Source: Anas platyrhynchos (lineage: Eukaryota > Chordata > Aves > Anseriformes > Anatidae). Taken from it: DNA of 64,000 bases. Position 1 is the stretch's first letter; each line of letters begins with the position of its first letter. A model generated the notes under the pieces. It was not told the DNA's origin and did no database searches. It worked only from the letters and a program-made list of their open reading frames with translations. Positions 42,027 to 52,695 of the stretch are shown here, in pieces. The position numbers and the translations under genes were made by a program. The stretch covers positions 106,039,001-106,103,000 of the forward strand of contig NC_092588.1 in NCBI RefSeq assembly GCF_047663525.1, in the 5' to 3' direction.

Positions 42027-42414
42027 CTGAAGAGTTGGTTTATAAAGGGATCAGGCAATTAGCAAAGCATTTGGTCACAGTGTTTTTGAAGCAGGTGGTA
42101 GTTCTGCTGAAAAACACAATACACGTTTTAAGGAAAGGAGAACATATTTACAGGAACTTAGATTTAGACTCAGCTATTTTCACTTGTCTGGATGTCACTG
42201 CTTCTCTGTCATACCTGAGTTTAAAAATCCCAGCCAGCCCCTCCCTGCCCCCGCCACTAATTTAGCTTTTATACATTGCTTACATTCTGTAATGCAAGTA
42301 ATGAATGAAGATATATTGAACCTCCCAATAAAAACAGGATCTTCTTAGAAAGGTAAACTAAAAAGTATTATCAATATAACTTCTGTAGTATAAAAGCTCC
42401 CATGCGGCTAGCCA

Positions 42415-42897
42415 TTAAATGAATAGCAAAAAAACTTGCTCCTGCCATCCATTTTGATGCTCTTTAATCATTCTGCCATATAATGTGGTCATATTCTCAG
42501 TTTCTCTTTGTGTTTGGATATTTCCTGTAGGGTTCAATGGAACAAGATCTATATGGACATGAGCTAAATCTTTCCTCCCTTCTGCTTCTTTAGAGAATCT
42601 AGATACTTTCTGTTTATCATATGATAATAATTTATAAATAGTGAGTTTTAATCCATTCCAGCTTTCTTTGGTATAAATGCCTAAGACTGAATTTTTCCAA
42701 CAGATTTGCATAGATCAGGCACATAATGGGCTTGGATTAAGAATAACTTGAGTCTCTAGAACTTGGGTTAAACTGCAGGTCTGACAGGACAACTGTAACA
42801 GTCTCACAGGGCCTTCAAAATCTGTGAATTTGTACAGCCTACAAAGAAGTCTTGTGGACTGCTTTGTTTTGGGACATTTCTGAGGCAGAAGGTACAA
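42415..42897 (-). other. 160-codon frame with one in-frame stop
   Basis: On the minus strand, ~160 codons are open except for a single TGA at 42717-42715. The translation has clustered Cys and Lys early and polar sequence later. It could be a decayed insertion or pseudogene of unknown origin. No ATG start is visible at its upstream end. Confidence 0.18.
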
Positions 42898-43265
42898 ACT
42901 TCTTCAATTTCTGTAGTTCAACTTGATTTTACTTATTTCAGCACAATTTTTACTTTGCATGGAAGCATGCGTCCAGATCTGTTTATAGAATAAAAACATT
43001 TCAGTTTTTCTGGTCTATTCTCAGAAAAATGAGTCTACAACAACAACAAAAAACAACCTGCATTCTCTCTCTCTATGGGAAGGTTTGGTGGATTCACTTT
43101 CTCCAGGTTTAGTGGCTGCAGCTCAGTCAAAGCTGAGTGCAAACAATTTGCAGAGAGAAGCAGTTCATTTCACCCCAATGTCACCAACATACTGATGTGC
43201 CTTTCTGAAGTGCCTGTATATACTAATGCACATGCTATTGGGAATAAACATGCTAAGACAGAGAG

Positions 43266-43600
43266 CCACGTGTAGTTGCAGGGCTACAATCTTGTTGGAA
43301 TCACAGAGACATGGTGGGATGGCTACCGTGACAGGAGAGTTGCAATAGAGGAAGGACAAGAAGGGAAGATGAGAAGCAGAAGTCACCCTTTATGTGAGCA
43401 AACAGCTGGAGTGCATGGAATTCTTCCCAGGGTGGAAGAGGAGCTGAGAGCTTATGGGTTAGGATTAAAGAGAGGGACAGATAAAAGTGACATAATGTCT
43501 ATATATGTGGCCACATATTTGGCTAGACTTATACATGTATATCTGCTACAGGCCACATGACCAAGAAGAATAAAGAGACAGATGAGACCCTGTGGGTTTC
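43266..43600 (+). mobile_element. CR1 ORF2 endonuclease fragment, plus strand
   Basis: The frame contains NLVGITETWWDG, the conserved ITETWW region of the CR1 apurinic-type endonuclease, then degenerate sequence that stays parallel to the element (ggagtgcatggaattc, ctgctacaggccacatga). It is separated by ~110 bases of other sequence from the RT part that follows, and probably belonged to the same insertion. Confidence 0.8.
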
Positions 43601-43695
43601 ACACTGATGGCCAACTAAACTCCACCACACCACTCTCTCACTCCCCGTCCTCCTCAAAGGAAGAAGGGAAGGATAAAATATGATGAAAAAAAAAA
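43597..43695. repeat. Possible LTR-derived fragment between two CR1 parts
   Basis: The stretch with caccactctctcactccc, an A/G-rich block and an A13 run interrupts the CR1 between its endonuclease and reverse transcriptase parts. It resembles pieces of avian retroviral LTR or leader sequence. The assignment is weak. Confidence 0.3.
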
Positions 43696-43714
43696 AAAGG
43701 CTAGTCCTGGAAAC

Positions 43715-44425
43715 CATTTCAAGGAATATGAATGGAAACCATCAGGATTAGTCAGTATGGATTTACCAAGGGGAAGTTATGCCTTACCAACTTGATAAGC
43801 ATGAAATGACTAACGGGCAAGGGGAGAGCAGTGACTACACCTGCTCTGAAGTATGGCTTTTGACACCGTGCCCCCTAAGATTCTCATAGACAACTTGTTG
43901 AAGTATGGGCTGGCTGGGCGGGCAGTGAGGTAGATCAAAAAACTGCCTGAATGGCTGATCCCAGAGGGTAATCATCAATAGTGCATTGTCTATCTGGAAG
44001 CCAGTAACTGGCCCAGGGGTCAATACTGGGTCCAGTTGTGTTTAACATTTTCATTGATGGCCTGGTCGATGGGCCAGAGTACACCCCCATCAAGTTTGCA
44101 GATGATACAAAAGCGGGAGGAATGGCTGCTACCCCACAGAAGGTCATCCTGCCAACCAGGAGGACTTTGAGAGGCTGGAGAAATGGGCTGACAGGAACCT
44201 CAAGAAGTTCAACAAAGGGAAGTGCAAAATCCTGCACCTGGGGAAGAAACAAACCCACACAGCAATATATGCTGGGGGACCACCCACCTGGAAAGCTGCT
44301 TGGAGGAAAATAACATGGTGATTCTCATGGATCACTAGTTGAACAATGTGCCCTTACAGCAAGGAAGACTAATGGTATCCTGGGATGTATTTGGCAAAGT
44401 ATTGGAGCAGGTAGACGGAGGTGAA
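43715..44425 (+). mobile_element. CR1 ORF2 reverse transcriptase fragment, plus strand
   Basis: Recognisable RT sequence runs from tagtcagtatggatttacc through ttgatggcctggtcgatgg. A FADDTKA motif lies near 44095-44115, and cacctggggaagaaac follows. Frameshifts and stops split it. The 3' end of the element is missing. Confidence 0.85.
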
Positions 44426-45164
44426 CTAAGCTGGTGTGACCTTAAAAGGAGACAGTGAAGATTAAAATCGGCTTCAAAGAGGGATTTAACTGAATAACCA
44501 CTGACTAAAACTTTTTGGCAAAAATTAAAGATGAGGGACAACAGGAAGTTGCATTGAGAGCGACCTTCAGTTACCTTCATGAGCTGTTGCTGCTGCTGAA
44601 ATACATGCAAATTCACATTTTGATCCCACGTCTCCCCACAGTTGTCTGTTGAGCCTCCTCTAAAGTATTTAAGATACCAAAGTAGATTATGATCATAATT
44701 CTTGAAGCATTTACCTCTTAAAAGTTTTTGACTGTTAACTGCCTGAGCAAAAATATTCCCAAATTCCCAATAAGGAGCATGAAAGAAAAACACTGGTGAT
44801 TGAACTACCCTTTAAAGTCGCTGTGGATCTTGGCAGAGATAAGGAGATAGGCTTCTGCTTTGACCCATCATTGACCCTAAACTCCGCTAAAAAAATCTTG
44901 CCTTTTTCCTGTAATAAATCTGACAACTATCAGCAGGAGGAAGATGAAATTCATCCCCTCACTTTAACTCATTACATGACAGAGTTCTGCGATTTAACGA
45001 TGAGAAAACTGTGAATAATCTTTCCAGGTATTCAGAAGCCACTTTTTTTGGGGGGGGGAGAGGGGGGGGTAGGTCTCACAGTACGGACATGTTAGCATAA
45101 AGCTGGAGAAGGACATCAGCAGAATAAATTTCTTTCTGAATCAACATAATTTTCTTCTTTGGGA

Positions 45165-46530
45165 CTACAGAATCAGAGAATCATTTAGGTTGGAAAAGAC
45201 CTCTAAGATCATCTAGTCTGACCTTTAACCTAGTATTGTCAAGTCTATCACTAAACCGTATCCCTAAGAATCATATCTACATGTCTTTTCAATACCTCCA
45301 GGGATGGTGACTCAAACACTTCCCAGAGCAGCCTGTTCCAATGCCTCACAACCCTTTCAGTGAAGAATTTTTTCCTAATATCCAATATAAAACTCCCCTG
45401 GTGTAACTTAAGGCCATTTCCTCTTGTCCCATTGCTTGCTACTTGGGAAACGAGACCAACCCCCACCCCACTATGACCACCTTTGAGATGGTTGTAGAGA
45501 ATGATGAGGCCTCCCCTGAGCCTCCTCTTCTCCAGACTAACCAAGCCCAGCTCCCTCAGCCGTTCCTCACAGGACTTGTGCTCCAGGCCCTTCACCAGCT
45601 TCAATGCCCTTCTCTGGACACACTCCAGCACCTTGATGTCCTTTGTAGTGAGGAGCCACAAACTGAACATATTATTCAAGGAGCAGCCTCACCAGAGCCA
45701 AGTACAGAGGGAGACCACTTCCCTAGTTCTGCTGACCATGTTATTTCTGATACTAGCCAGGATGCTGTTGGCCTTCTTGGCTGTCTGAGCACACTGCTGG
45801 CTCATATTCAAATGGCTATCGATCATTATCACCAGGCCCCTTTCCTCCAGGCAGCTTTCCAGCCACCCTTCCCTCAGCCTATCTTTTTGCATAGAGTTGT
45901 TGTGCCCCAAGTGCAGGACCCAGCACTTGGCCTTGTTGAACTTCATACAGTTGGCTTTGTCCCATCAGCCCAGCCTATCCCGATCCCTCTGCAGAGCCTT
46001 CCTACCCTCAAGCAGATCAACACTCCTGCCTAACTTGATATTTTCTGCAAAATTACTGCACTTGATCCCCTCATCCAGATCATTGATAAAGATATTGAAG
46101 AGGAACCGGCCCCTGAGCCCTGGGGCACACCACTCGTGACCAGCCTCCAGATGGATTTAACTCTACTCACCACAACTCCTTGGACCCAGCCACCCAGCCA
46201 GTTTTTTTACCCAGAATGATGTGGTAAACTCAGAATGATGAAGTGTCAAAAGCATTACTAAAGTCTAGGTAGCAAATATCCACAGCCTGTCCCTCATCCA
46301 CTAAGCACGTCACCTTGCCATAGAAGATCAGGTTAGTCAAGCAGGACCTGCCTTTTGTAAACCCACACAGACTGGGCCTGATTACCTAGTTGTCCCGTAT
46401 ATGCCACATGATGGTTGGTAATCAATATGATCTGCTCCATGACCTTCACTGTCATAAAAGTCTGACTGACAGGGCTGTAGTTCCCTAGGTCCTCCTTTCG
46501 GCTTAGAGTAATAATCCTCCTACACCTTAG
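45165..46530 (-). mobile_element. Long CR1 fragment, minus strand
   Basis: The inverted tail is at 45165-45225 (cagaatcagagaatcattta, ggttggaaaagacctc). About 1.35 kb of inverted 3' UTR and ORF2 follows, with the longest surviving CR1 frame at 45251-45679. It reads [17 protein letters not shown] and [17 protein letters not shown], the usual CR1 C-terminal region. RT-derived sequence continues to ~46530. Confidence 0.92.
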
Positions 46531-49214
46531 TAAATGAAATGAAATTCAGGTGGAGCGTCCTGTGTGTGATGGGATCACCATGCCGCCAGTGTGAAGTAGC
46601 CAAATAGAAGTTCATTTGTCAACTAGTCTAGTCATGAGGAAGTGGTTTCATGTAAAAGAAAAATCCATATGAACAGGGTCACTGCAGCCCCCTCTCTGCA
46701 AATGCATTCATCCCCTCCAACTCACAACCTATCATCAAATGAAGGAAGAAGTTTCTGTGGTCATTCCTTAATGAAATATTGGTAACACATCACTGAAGTA
46801 ACATAAACTGTACTCCAGAGAGTTAATCACTCATTCTAACACATAGGCCCCTCTAAAGGGAGCCCACTATCTTCTGTGCTGTTGCAGTCTTTAAGGGCCC
46901 AGCTGCCCATCTGATGGAAATTTCAATTCCTCTCACAGAAACATAATGATTTTTAACAGTTGAGACTTCAACCTTAAAGAGTCAGATCATGAGCTTGCAG
47001 AACACGTGAAAACGCTCAAAAAAGGCAAGGTAGCTCACTCAGAAGCTTTCCTGAAGGCACTCTGATATGATGCATATACTGTAACTTCAAAACACCTTGT
47101 CTGCCTCCCAGAGACAGAGAGACTGTAAGGAAGACAGCAAAGGGTCACTGTAATCTCTCTTGTTTTCTAAGACTCCAAAAACAGCATCAGTTACAGATAC
47201 AGGACATTGAACTGTTATCTTATCCTCTAGCTGACTCAAGCACTGGAACTGCAGCCCAATGCTACCAGCCTGCATGGATGGCTCGAGCTCAGAGCACTGC
47301 ATTGCATGAAGTAGGCCATTTCTGACACAACTCTGAAAATTATTTCTGGAAAGACTTGGAGTTAGCATGGCTCCATGGCGGAGTTTTAATGAGCCGTTAT
47401 GATCTTATTTTCTTTAAAAGTAAACATTTGAATGTCCTAAATGGGAGTGCCTCCCAAAAACAATTCAAAAAAGCTTTTTCAAGCAGAATGAAATAAAGAA
47501 TTTGTCACATGTGCTCTACATCTCCTACATTTCTGAATGCATCCCTCCCACATAAAATGCCCTCTTGAATCTCTGACTGTCAATCTGAATGACCTCTAGG
47601 AACACAAGTGTTGCATGAGATAAGCACTTCACCTGGAGTCCCAGACCCTTAAAAGAAGCTCTGCTTCCATTGTCTCAGAGCACTGGGGAAAAAAAAAAAT
47701 AATAATAAAAAAAAACTGGTAACAGGGAGTCTGCTTTACCTTGCTAGCACAGTAGCCTGGGCCTGAGGCTCCTGCATTAGATCCAAGTGCTCTGCAACTT
47801 GTTAACCTTCAAAAACTACCACTAAGATTAATTTTGCTCTAGTGGAACTAAGAGCCCTCCATTATGCTAATATTTAGTCATGTGCTGAAATCACATGGGC
47901 TCACAGGCCCTGCAGATTAAACAGCTACAATTAGGTGGGTAGAAGTCCTGCCCTACCCCCCACAAATAAAAACAGAACTGCATGCAGATGGCATGTTGAT
48001 GTTTGTGTCTTGATCAGAAACTATAGAAGCTACTGAAAATTCAAATGTCATGATTGGAATTTGGAATTTATTTTCATCTTCCAAAAGAAAAGTCACAAAC
48101 ACAGTCTATAGAGAAGGGTCCTGTGCTGCTGGGAGACCACATACCTGTTCTCAATGACTGAAAGCTTCATAGAGCCAGATTTTACATATGGCATAAACCA
48201 GCGTAACACCACAGATTTCAGATGAACTAAACTAATTTATGCCAGCTGAGAACTGGCCACTATAATGAACAAATATGCCCGAGGCACACAGAAGTCTCAG
48301 GCCTATGCACAAATTTTTCCATATTATGTCACAAAATTAGAAAGATCATTTCTTGAGTTGCTAGAATGCTTTTAGGTTCTTTGAGGAAATACTGAGATTT
48401 TTGACAGCGATCAATTTTGATCACTTTGAAAGTCGTAAATGATTTTTTTTCTAGCAATTACTGATAGTTATTTTGAATAAAACAGAGGCTGAAGTTGTTT
48501 CCAGATTTTGTTGAGAATGTTACGAGCACACGCCAGCACATGACTGGACTTCACTTAAAATACTTTAGATCTGAGTATGATAACTTTTAACATGTTTTGT
48601 AAAACAAAACATTTTTTTTTTTTTCCCCTATCTGTTCATTTTTGGAAAAGACTCCTGGGATTTGACTGATTATATTTAGGTGTCCTACAGTTTCCATTTC
48701 TGGAAGTTTATCTGATTCGTGAATATTAGAATAAATTACTTGGAGATCCTGCATGGCATCCCCCACAGTTATATGACACAAGAGTAAACCATACAAGCTC
48801 ATATAGTACAGTCTAAGTCCAGCAAGTGTAAGAAAATCAACTAATTAGCCAACTACTTGTTACAAAACGTGAGGAAGTCCAACATTACTTTACTGAACTG
48901 CAATAAACTGTGCCCCTGACTGTCATCTATAGTACATCACGTGGTGACACAACTTGAATCAATTAATTCTATAAATTACATACATCTGCCCTCACACCTA
49001 AGGAAAGAAGAGCCACACATTTATGACACCAGCTTGAATATATTCACAGTTTGTTTCTCTTGTTATTCACTGAGATTTACCAATGAATAAAGATGTCCGT
49101 GGGTAAATAAATACAAAGCAAAGGCTAGAGTTTAGATTTAGACCTCACTCAGAGAAGTTAAATGCACCAGAAATCTTTCGTGCATTTGTCATATATTGCA
49201 CCCAGCCGTGTGGT

Positions 49215-49275
49215 ACGAATTTTCTCATTTTACTGAAGAAGCACTGAAGCACAGAGAGGCTTAAATCCAGATCCT
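49215..49275 (+). repeat. MIR-like SINE remnant
   Basis: Ctcattttactgaagaagca followed by ctgaagcacagagaggctta resembles the MIR block that normally reads gaggaaactgaggcacagag. It is short and diverged. Confidence 0.5.
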
Positions 49276-49506
49276 GTAACCTATTTATCTGCTTCATCTC
49301 AGCTGAATTCAGCATCTCCCAGGATCTGTGGCCTCAGTGATTTGACAGAGCAATTTCACAGCTCTCTACTACCCTCTGTTGTTTACTTTTTCAACAAAAA
49401 ATTTGCTCTTTCTGAATTGCTGTGGCATTAGAAAAAGGAATATTTGCAAACTCTTTTTCTAAAGCAGAATAAAAACATGGATTGGCGGTGTAGAGTGTCT
49501 TCTGAA

Positions 49507-49541
49507 AGTGAGAAAAACAATATAGTGAGAAAAACAATATA
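49507..49541. repeat. Tandem 17-base duplication
   Basis: The unit gtgagaaaaacaatata occurs twice in direct succession with no differences, so it is recent. Confidence 0.85.
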
Positions 49542-50924
49542 GGTAAGTTTTTGTACCAATGCACTGACACACACAAGCAAATGCTTTCTTGAAGGCAGAG
49601 AAGTTTTTGCTACCTACTTCAGTGAAGTTAAGGGTTTAGCTGATGGCTGCAGAAGTGTTGTTTAAAAGACCTGAGTAATGGCTGCAGAATTTAATCCTAT
49701 TAATGTAAACAGGGAATCAAAATTCACAACATTGTAATAAGAAAATAACAAACAATGTGAACTTGGCTCTCAAACGCCAAACTTGCAAGACAGAAGTCTG
49801 TTTTGGATGGTTACAGAAGGTGTCAGACGTATTCAGTTTGCCAGACATTATTACTTCTTGCTTCAAATTTAGAGCCTGGCAGGGATTAATGGAAGATAAA
49901 GAGAGTCAAAAATCAAATCAGGTCTCATGAAGGGCCTGATCACCCAGGACATTTCATTCTACAGGAACACTATGTTTTCAAAGGTTCATTACCACTGAAA
50001 AAATAGTTAACTGTTTCATTTCAAAGGAATACTGGTTATTTAGTGTGACCACTGATCTTTTATGCTAACTAAGCTAATGGAGATGATGAAAGAAAAAAGA
50101 TTTCTGCCCAAGTTTCTTCTCACTTTGGATGGTGGGGTAATGTTTGACTGCACCCAATGTATATCAAATACTGGTGTTTAATCTGTACATACCTTCATTT
50201 ACTGGAACAGTGGAAGACACACAGCAAGGAACAGGCTCCAGAGACATCCACAGAATGCATTTTAAAACATTCTGATTAATCTTGTGTTTTGTTTTGTTTT
50301 TAAAGATCAAATAGTCTTGACAGGAATTCAGTTTTCAAAAGAGCCCAGTGTTTCCTCCTTTTGGAGGTGAAAACTCAATCATGTCATTTAAGAAAAACTG
50401 TAATTTAACAAGGTGCAGGTTGGGAAAGACACCCAGTAGACAAGGTCACCAAACACTGTATGCTAAACAAATGAAAAGCCATATAAACATTTCACAAGAT
50501 AAAACTAATTGTTATGCTTTTTGCTAGAATCCTCGATAATTATGGTAAAGCTGAACCTGGGCTATCACTTCATAGTGCAAAGACTTGTTGTCTATTTCTG
50601 GCTGGGGCTGCTTCCTCCTCCTGCAAACACCCTCCACACAGGTATCCAGATCTAGGGAGATTTACTACTGTACGTAACACTAACCAGTAACACCTCCTTA
50701 CTTCCTGCCTGGTCTGCAGCTATCTGATGTCTCTTGTCTCTTGTGTTGGCAGAGGGATTGTATCTAAAGACTGTACTCAGAAGATATAAGGTAAACACGG
50801 TCCTGGACAGTGTTTGCACACAAAAGTTATAAGGCAATGATTTTCAAACTTGTCATACCTTAATTTGGTATTCTAAGGCATTTTTCTAAGTACAAGCATG
50901 GGATAACATTCTGCAAAAGAACTA

Positions 50925-51130
50925 GCCTCAGTTGGACTCTTTCCAGTACATCTGTCTCTCTTTAAAACCATTCCTCCTTGTCCTATTATTATCTGCCTGA
51001 CCAAAAACTTGCTCTTCGTTTTTTTTATAAGCCCCCTTGAAGTACTGAAAAGTTGCAATGAGGTCCCCACAGAGACTTTCCTTCTTCAGGCTGAACATCC
51101 CCAGCTCTTTCAGCCCTTCCCCATAGAAAA
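50925..51130 (-). mobile_element. CR1 fragment, minus strand
   Basis: An inverted CR1 3' UTR part is present, with cattcctccttgtcctatta, gcaatgaggtccccacagag and ctgaacatccccagctcttt. The sequence beyond 51130 (gcccagatctgtgctggat) may be a further degraded part. Confidence 0.75.
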
Positions 51131-51699
51131 AAGGAAGCTAGCGACCCAAATCACAGTTCACCTGCACAGGCCCAGATCTGTGCTGGATGTACAGGATTGC
51201 CTTCAGGCTGCTTTGGGCATTTGCCAGGGCTGCAGGACAAACTGCCTGCTCACTGTAACATAGGAGGCCTGCAGGCATCTCCCACTTGTTACCAGGGATC
51301 ATGCTACCTAGATTTCTTTGTCTTTATCTAAACCTGCAGCAAGAAGTTCCCATGTGAACATCCTTTCTGTTGGAGGGATGTATGGAGTTGTTTTCTTTAA
51401 AAAAAATCCCCTCCAGGGATTGGATCTGAATAGCATGTTGCACGCTGGTCAGAGGCCTGTTTGAATCTGCACAACCAGCACCTGAAGACATGTAAGATTC
51501 TCTCTACGAGCCTCTCCTTCTTTATGTTAGTAGACTGGTAGATATTAGTCCTTTTTCTCCCCATTCTTATCTTCAACCTCTGATCTTTTCAAAGATTAAA
51601 AAACAATGTACAGGAAATCCAGCATGCATGCATCTTTAGACGTTTATAGTATGTAACAACAAAGCAATACTTAAAAACCATCATTAACTTCTCCTGGTA

Positions 51700-52612
51700 A
51701 GTCTGCTTCTAAACTTCTCTTTACAGCTGCATGCCAGAGCAGTATTATTTCCCTACCCAAAAGCAACAATTCTTTATTAGTATCCCAAATCCATCAGAAA
51801 TACCAAAAGCTTCAATTCCAGATTATATGTTCCTACCTCCTACTGCAGTTGTATTGTAACTGAAATACATGGTCAAGACAGAAATCTCTCCCAAAGCATA
51901 ATTCAGCTATAGTTCATCTCAAATATCAGGATAACTAGAAAATTTATGTCAAGTTTTCTACTTTCAAACTTTTGTCACTGAAGCCAGAGACCTTGTAAAG
52001 TTGCTTCTCAAGTGTGTCATACAGTGGACCTCAAAAATTATGGCTTAATGGTTGTCTGATGCTCAGTGCTGCATAACCTTAAGTTAATACATGCAGTGAA
52101 TGCTTTCCTGACTGTACCACATAGTAATATCAAACCTCAAGTTGTTTTCTTTTCTGAAGGAACAAGAACACAATCTGAATATCCACAAGCTAAATATCCC
52201 ATTCATCCAAATATTCCTAATAAAGAAAGAACAGCCCCCTTCCTTGCCCCTTCTGGAAGCTGACTTATGTACAGGCACCAATGCTAAGGAGATGAACACT
52301 TACACCTGAAATTTCAGCAGATTCAATGACTCAACAGCACAAGTGTCAGTTGGTTAGAACAACTGTATAAAGCGTGTATTTGACTAAATTGTTTGATTAT
52401 GTCTTACATTTTACAAAATGAACAGTGATCCTTTTCCCCCACCCAACCCCATCTTATAGAGGGGGTACAGTAACATTTACAGAGCAAGCAGTCTATAATC
52501 AAAAAATAAATGTCAGGAATTTATATACAACTCAAACAGGTAACACTGATAGTTCTTCTCCCCCTTTGTGGACAGAGCCTCTGGTTCAAAAATGACTGTG
52601 ATTCTGAATCCT
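51700..52612 (-). other. HUS1: Probable HUS1 3' untranslated region
   Basis: No further coding sequence follows the HUS1 stop. The first canonical AATAAA on the minus strand that I can see downstream is at 51778-51773, giving a 3' UTR of roughly 0.85 kb if it is used. Nearer non-canonical signals cannot be ruled out. Confidence 0.4.
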
Positions 52613-52695
52613 TCAGGCAAGTGCTGGAATAAAATACTGAAGGGAAACATCCTCGTGGAGCAAGATAAAGTGGACGATTCTCTTACTTACGATAT
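52613..52695 (-). CDS. HUS1: HUS1 coding exon 8 and stop
   Basis: The acceptor CTACAG is followed by 83 bases. They complete the Asn codon begun in exon 7, encode the conserved tail with [15 protein letters not shown], and end in TGA at 52615-52613. A plus-strand reading frame over the same bases is only an antisense shadow. Confidence 0.95.

Larger units (their letters stand above)
36666..43265. other. Non-coding or intronic sequence
   Basis: Relatively G+C-rich at 36.7-37.2 kb. There a minus-strand ATG with a good start context (37061) is followed after 83 open bases by a GTAAGT donor at 36978, so it could be a first coding exon. Two exon candidates and the frame at 42.4-42.9 kb are the only other signals. 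Confidence 0.4.
46531..50924. other. Non-coding, nothing recognised but one MIR scrap
   Basis: Unique-looking sequence with chance-length frames only. It lies between CR1 pieces downstream of HUS1. Confidence 0.55.

Noticed and set aside
45443-46033. 196-codon plus-strand reading frame.
   Set aside because: It is antisense to CR1 ORF2, on the opposite strand of the 45165-46530 element.
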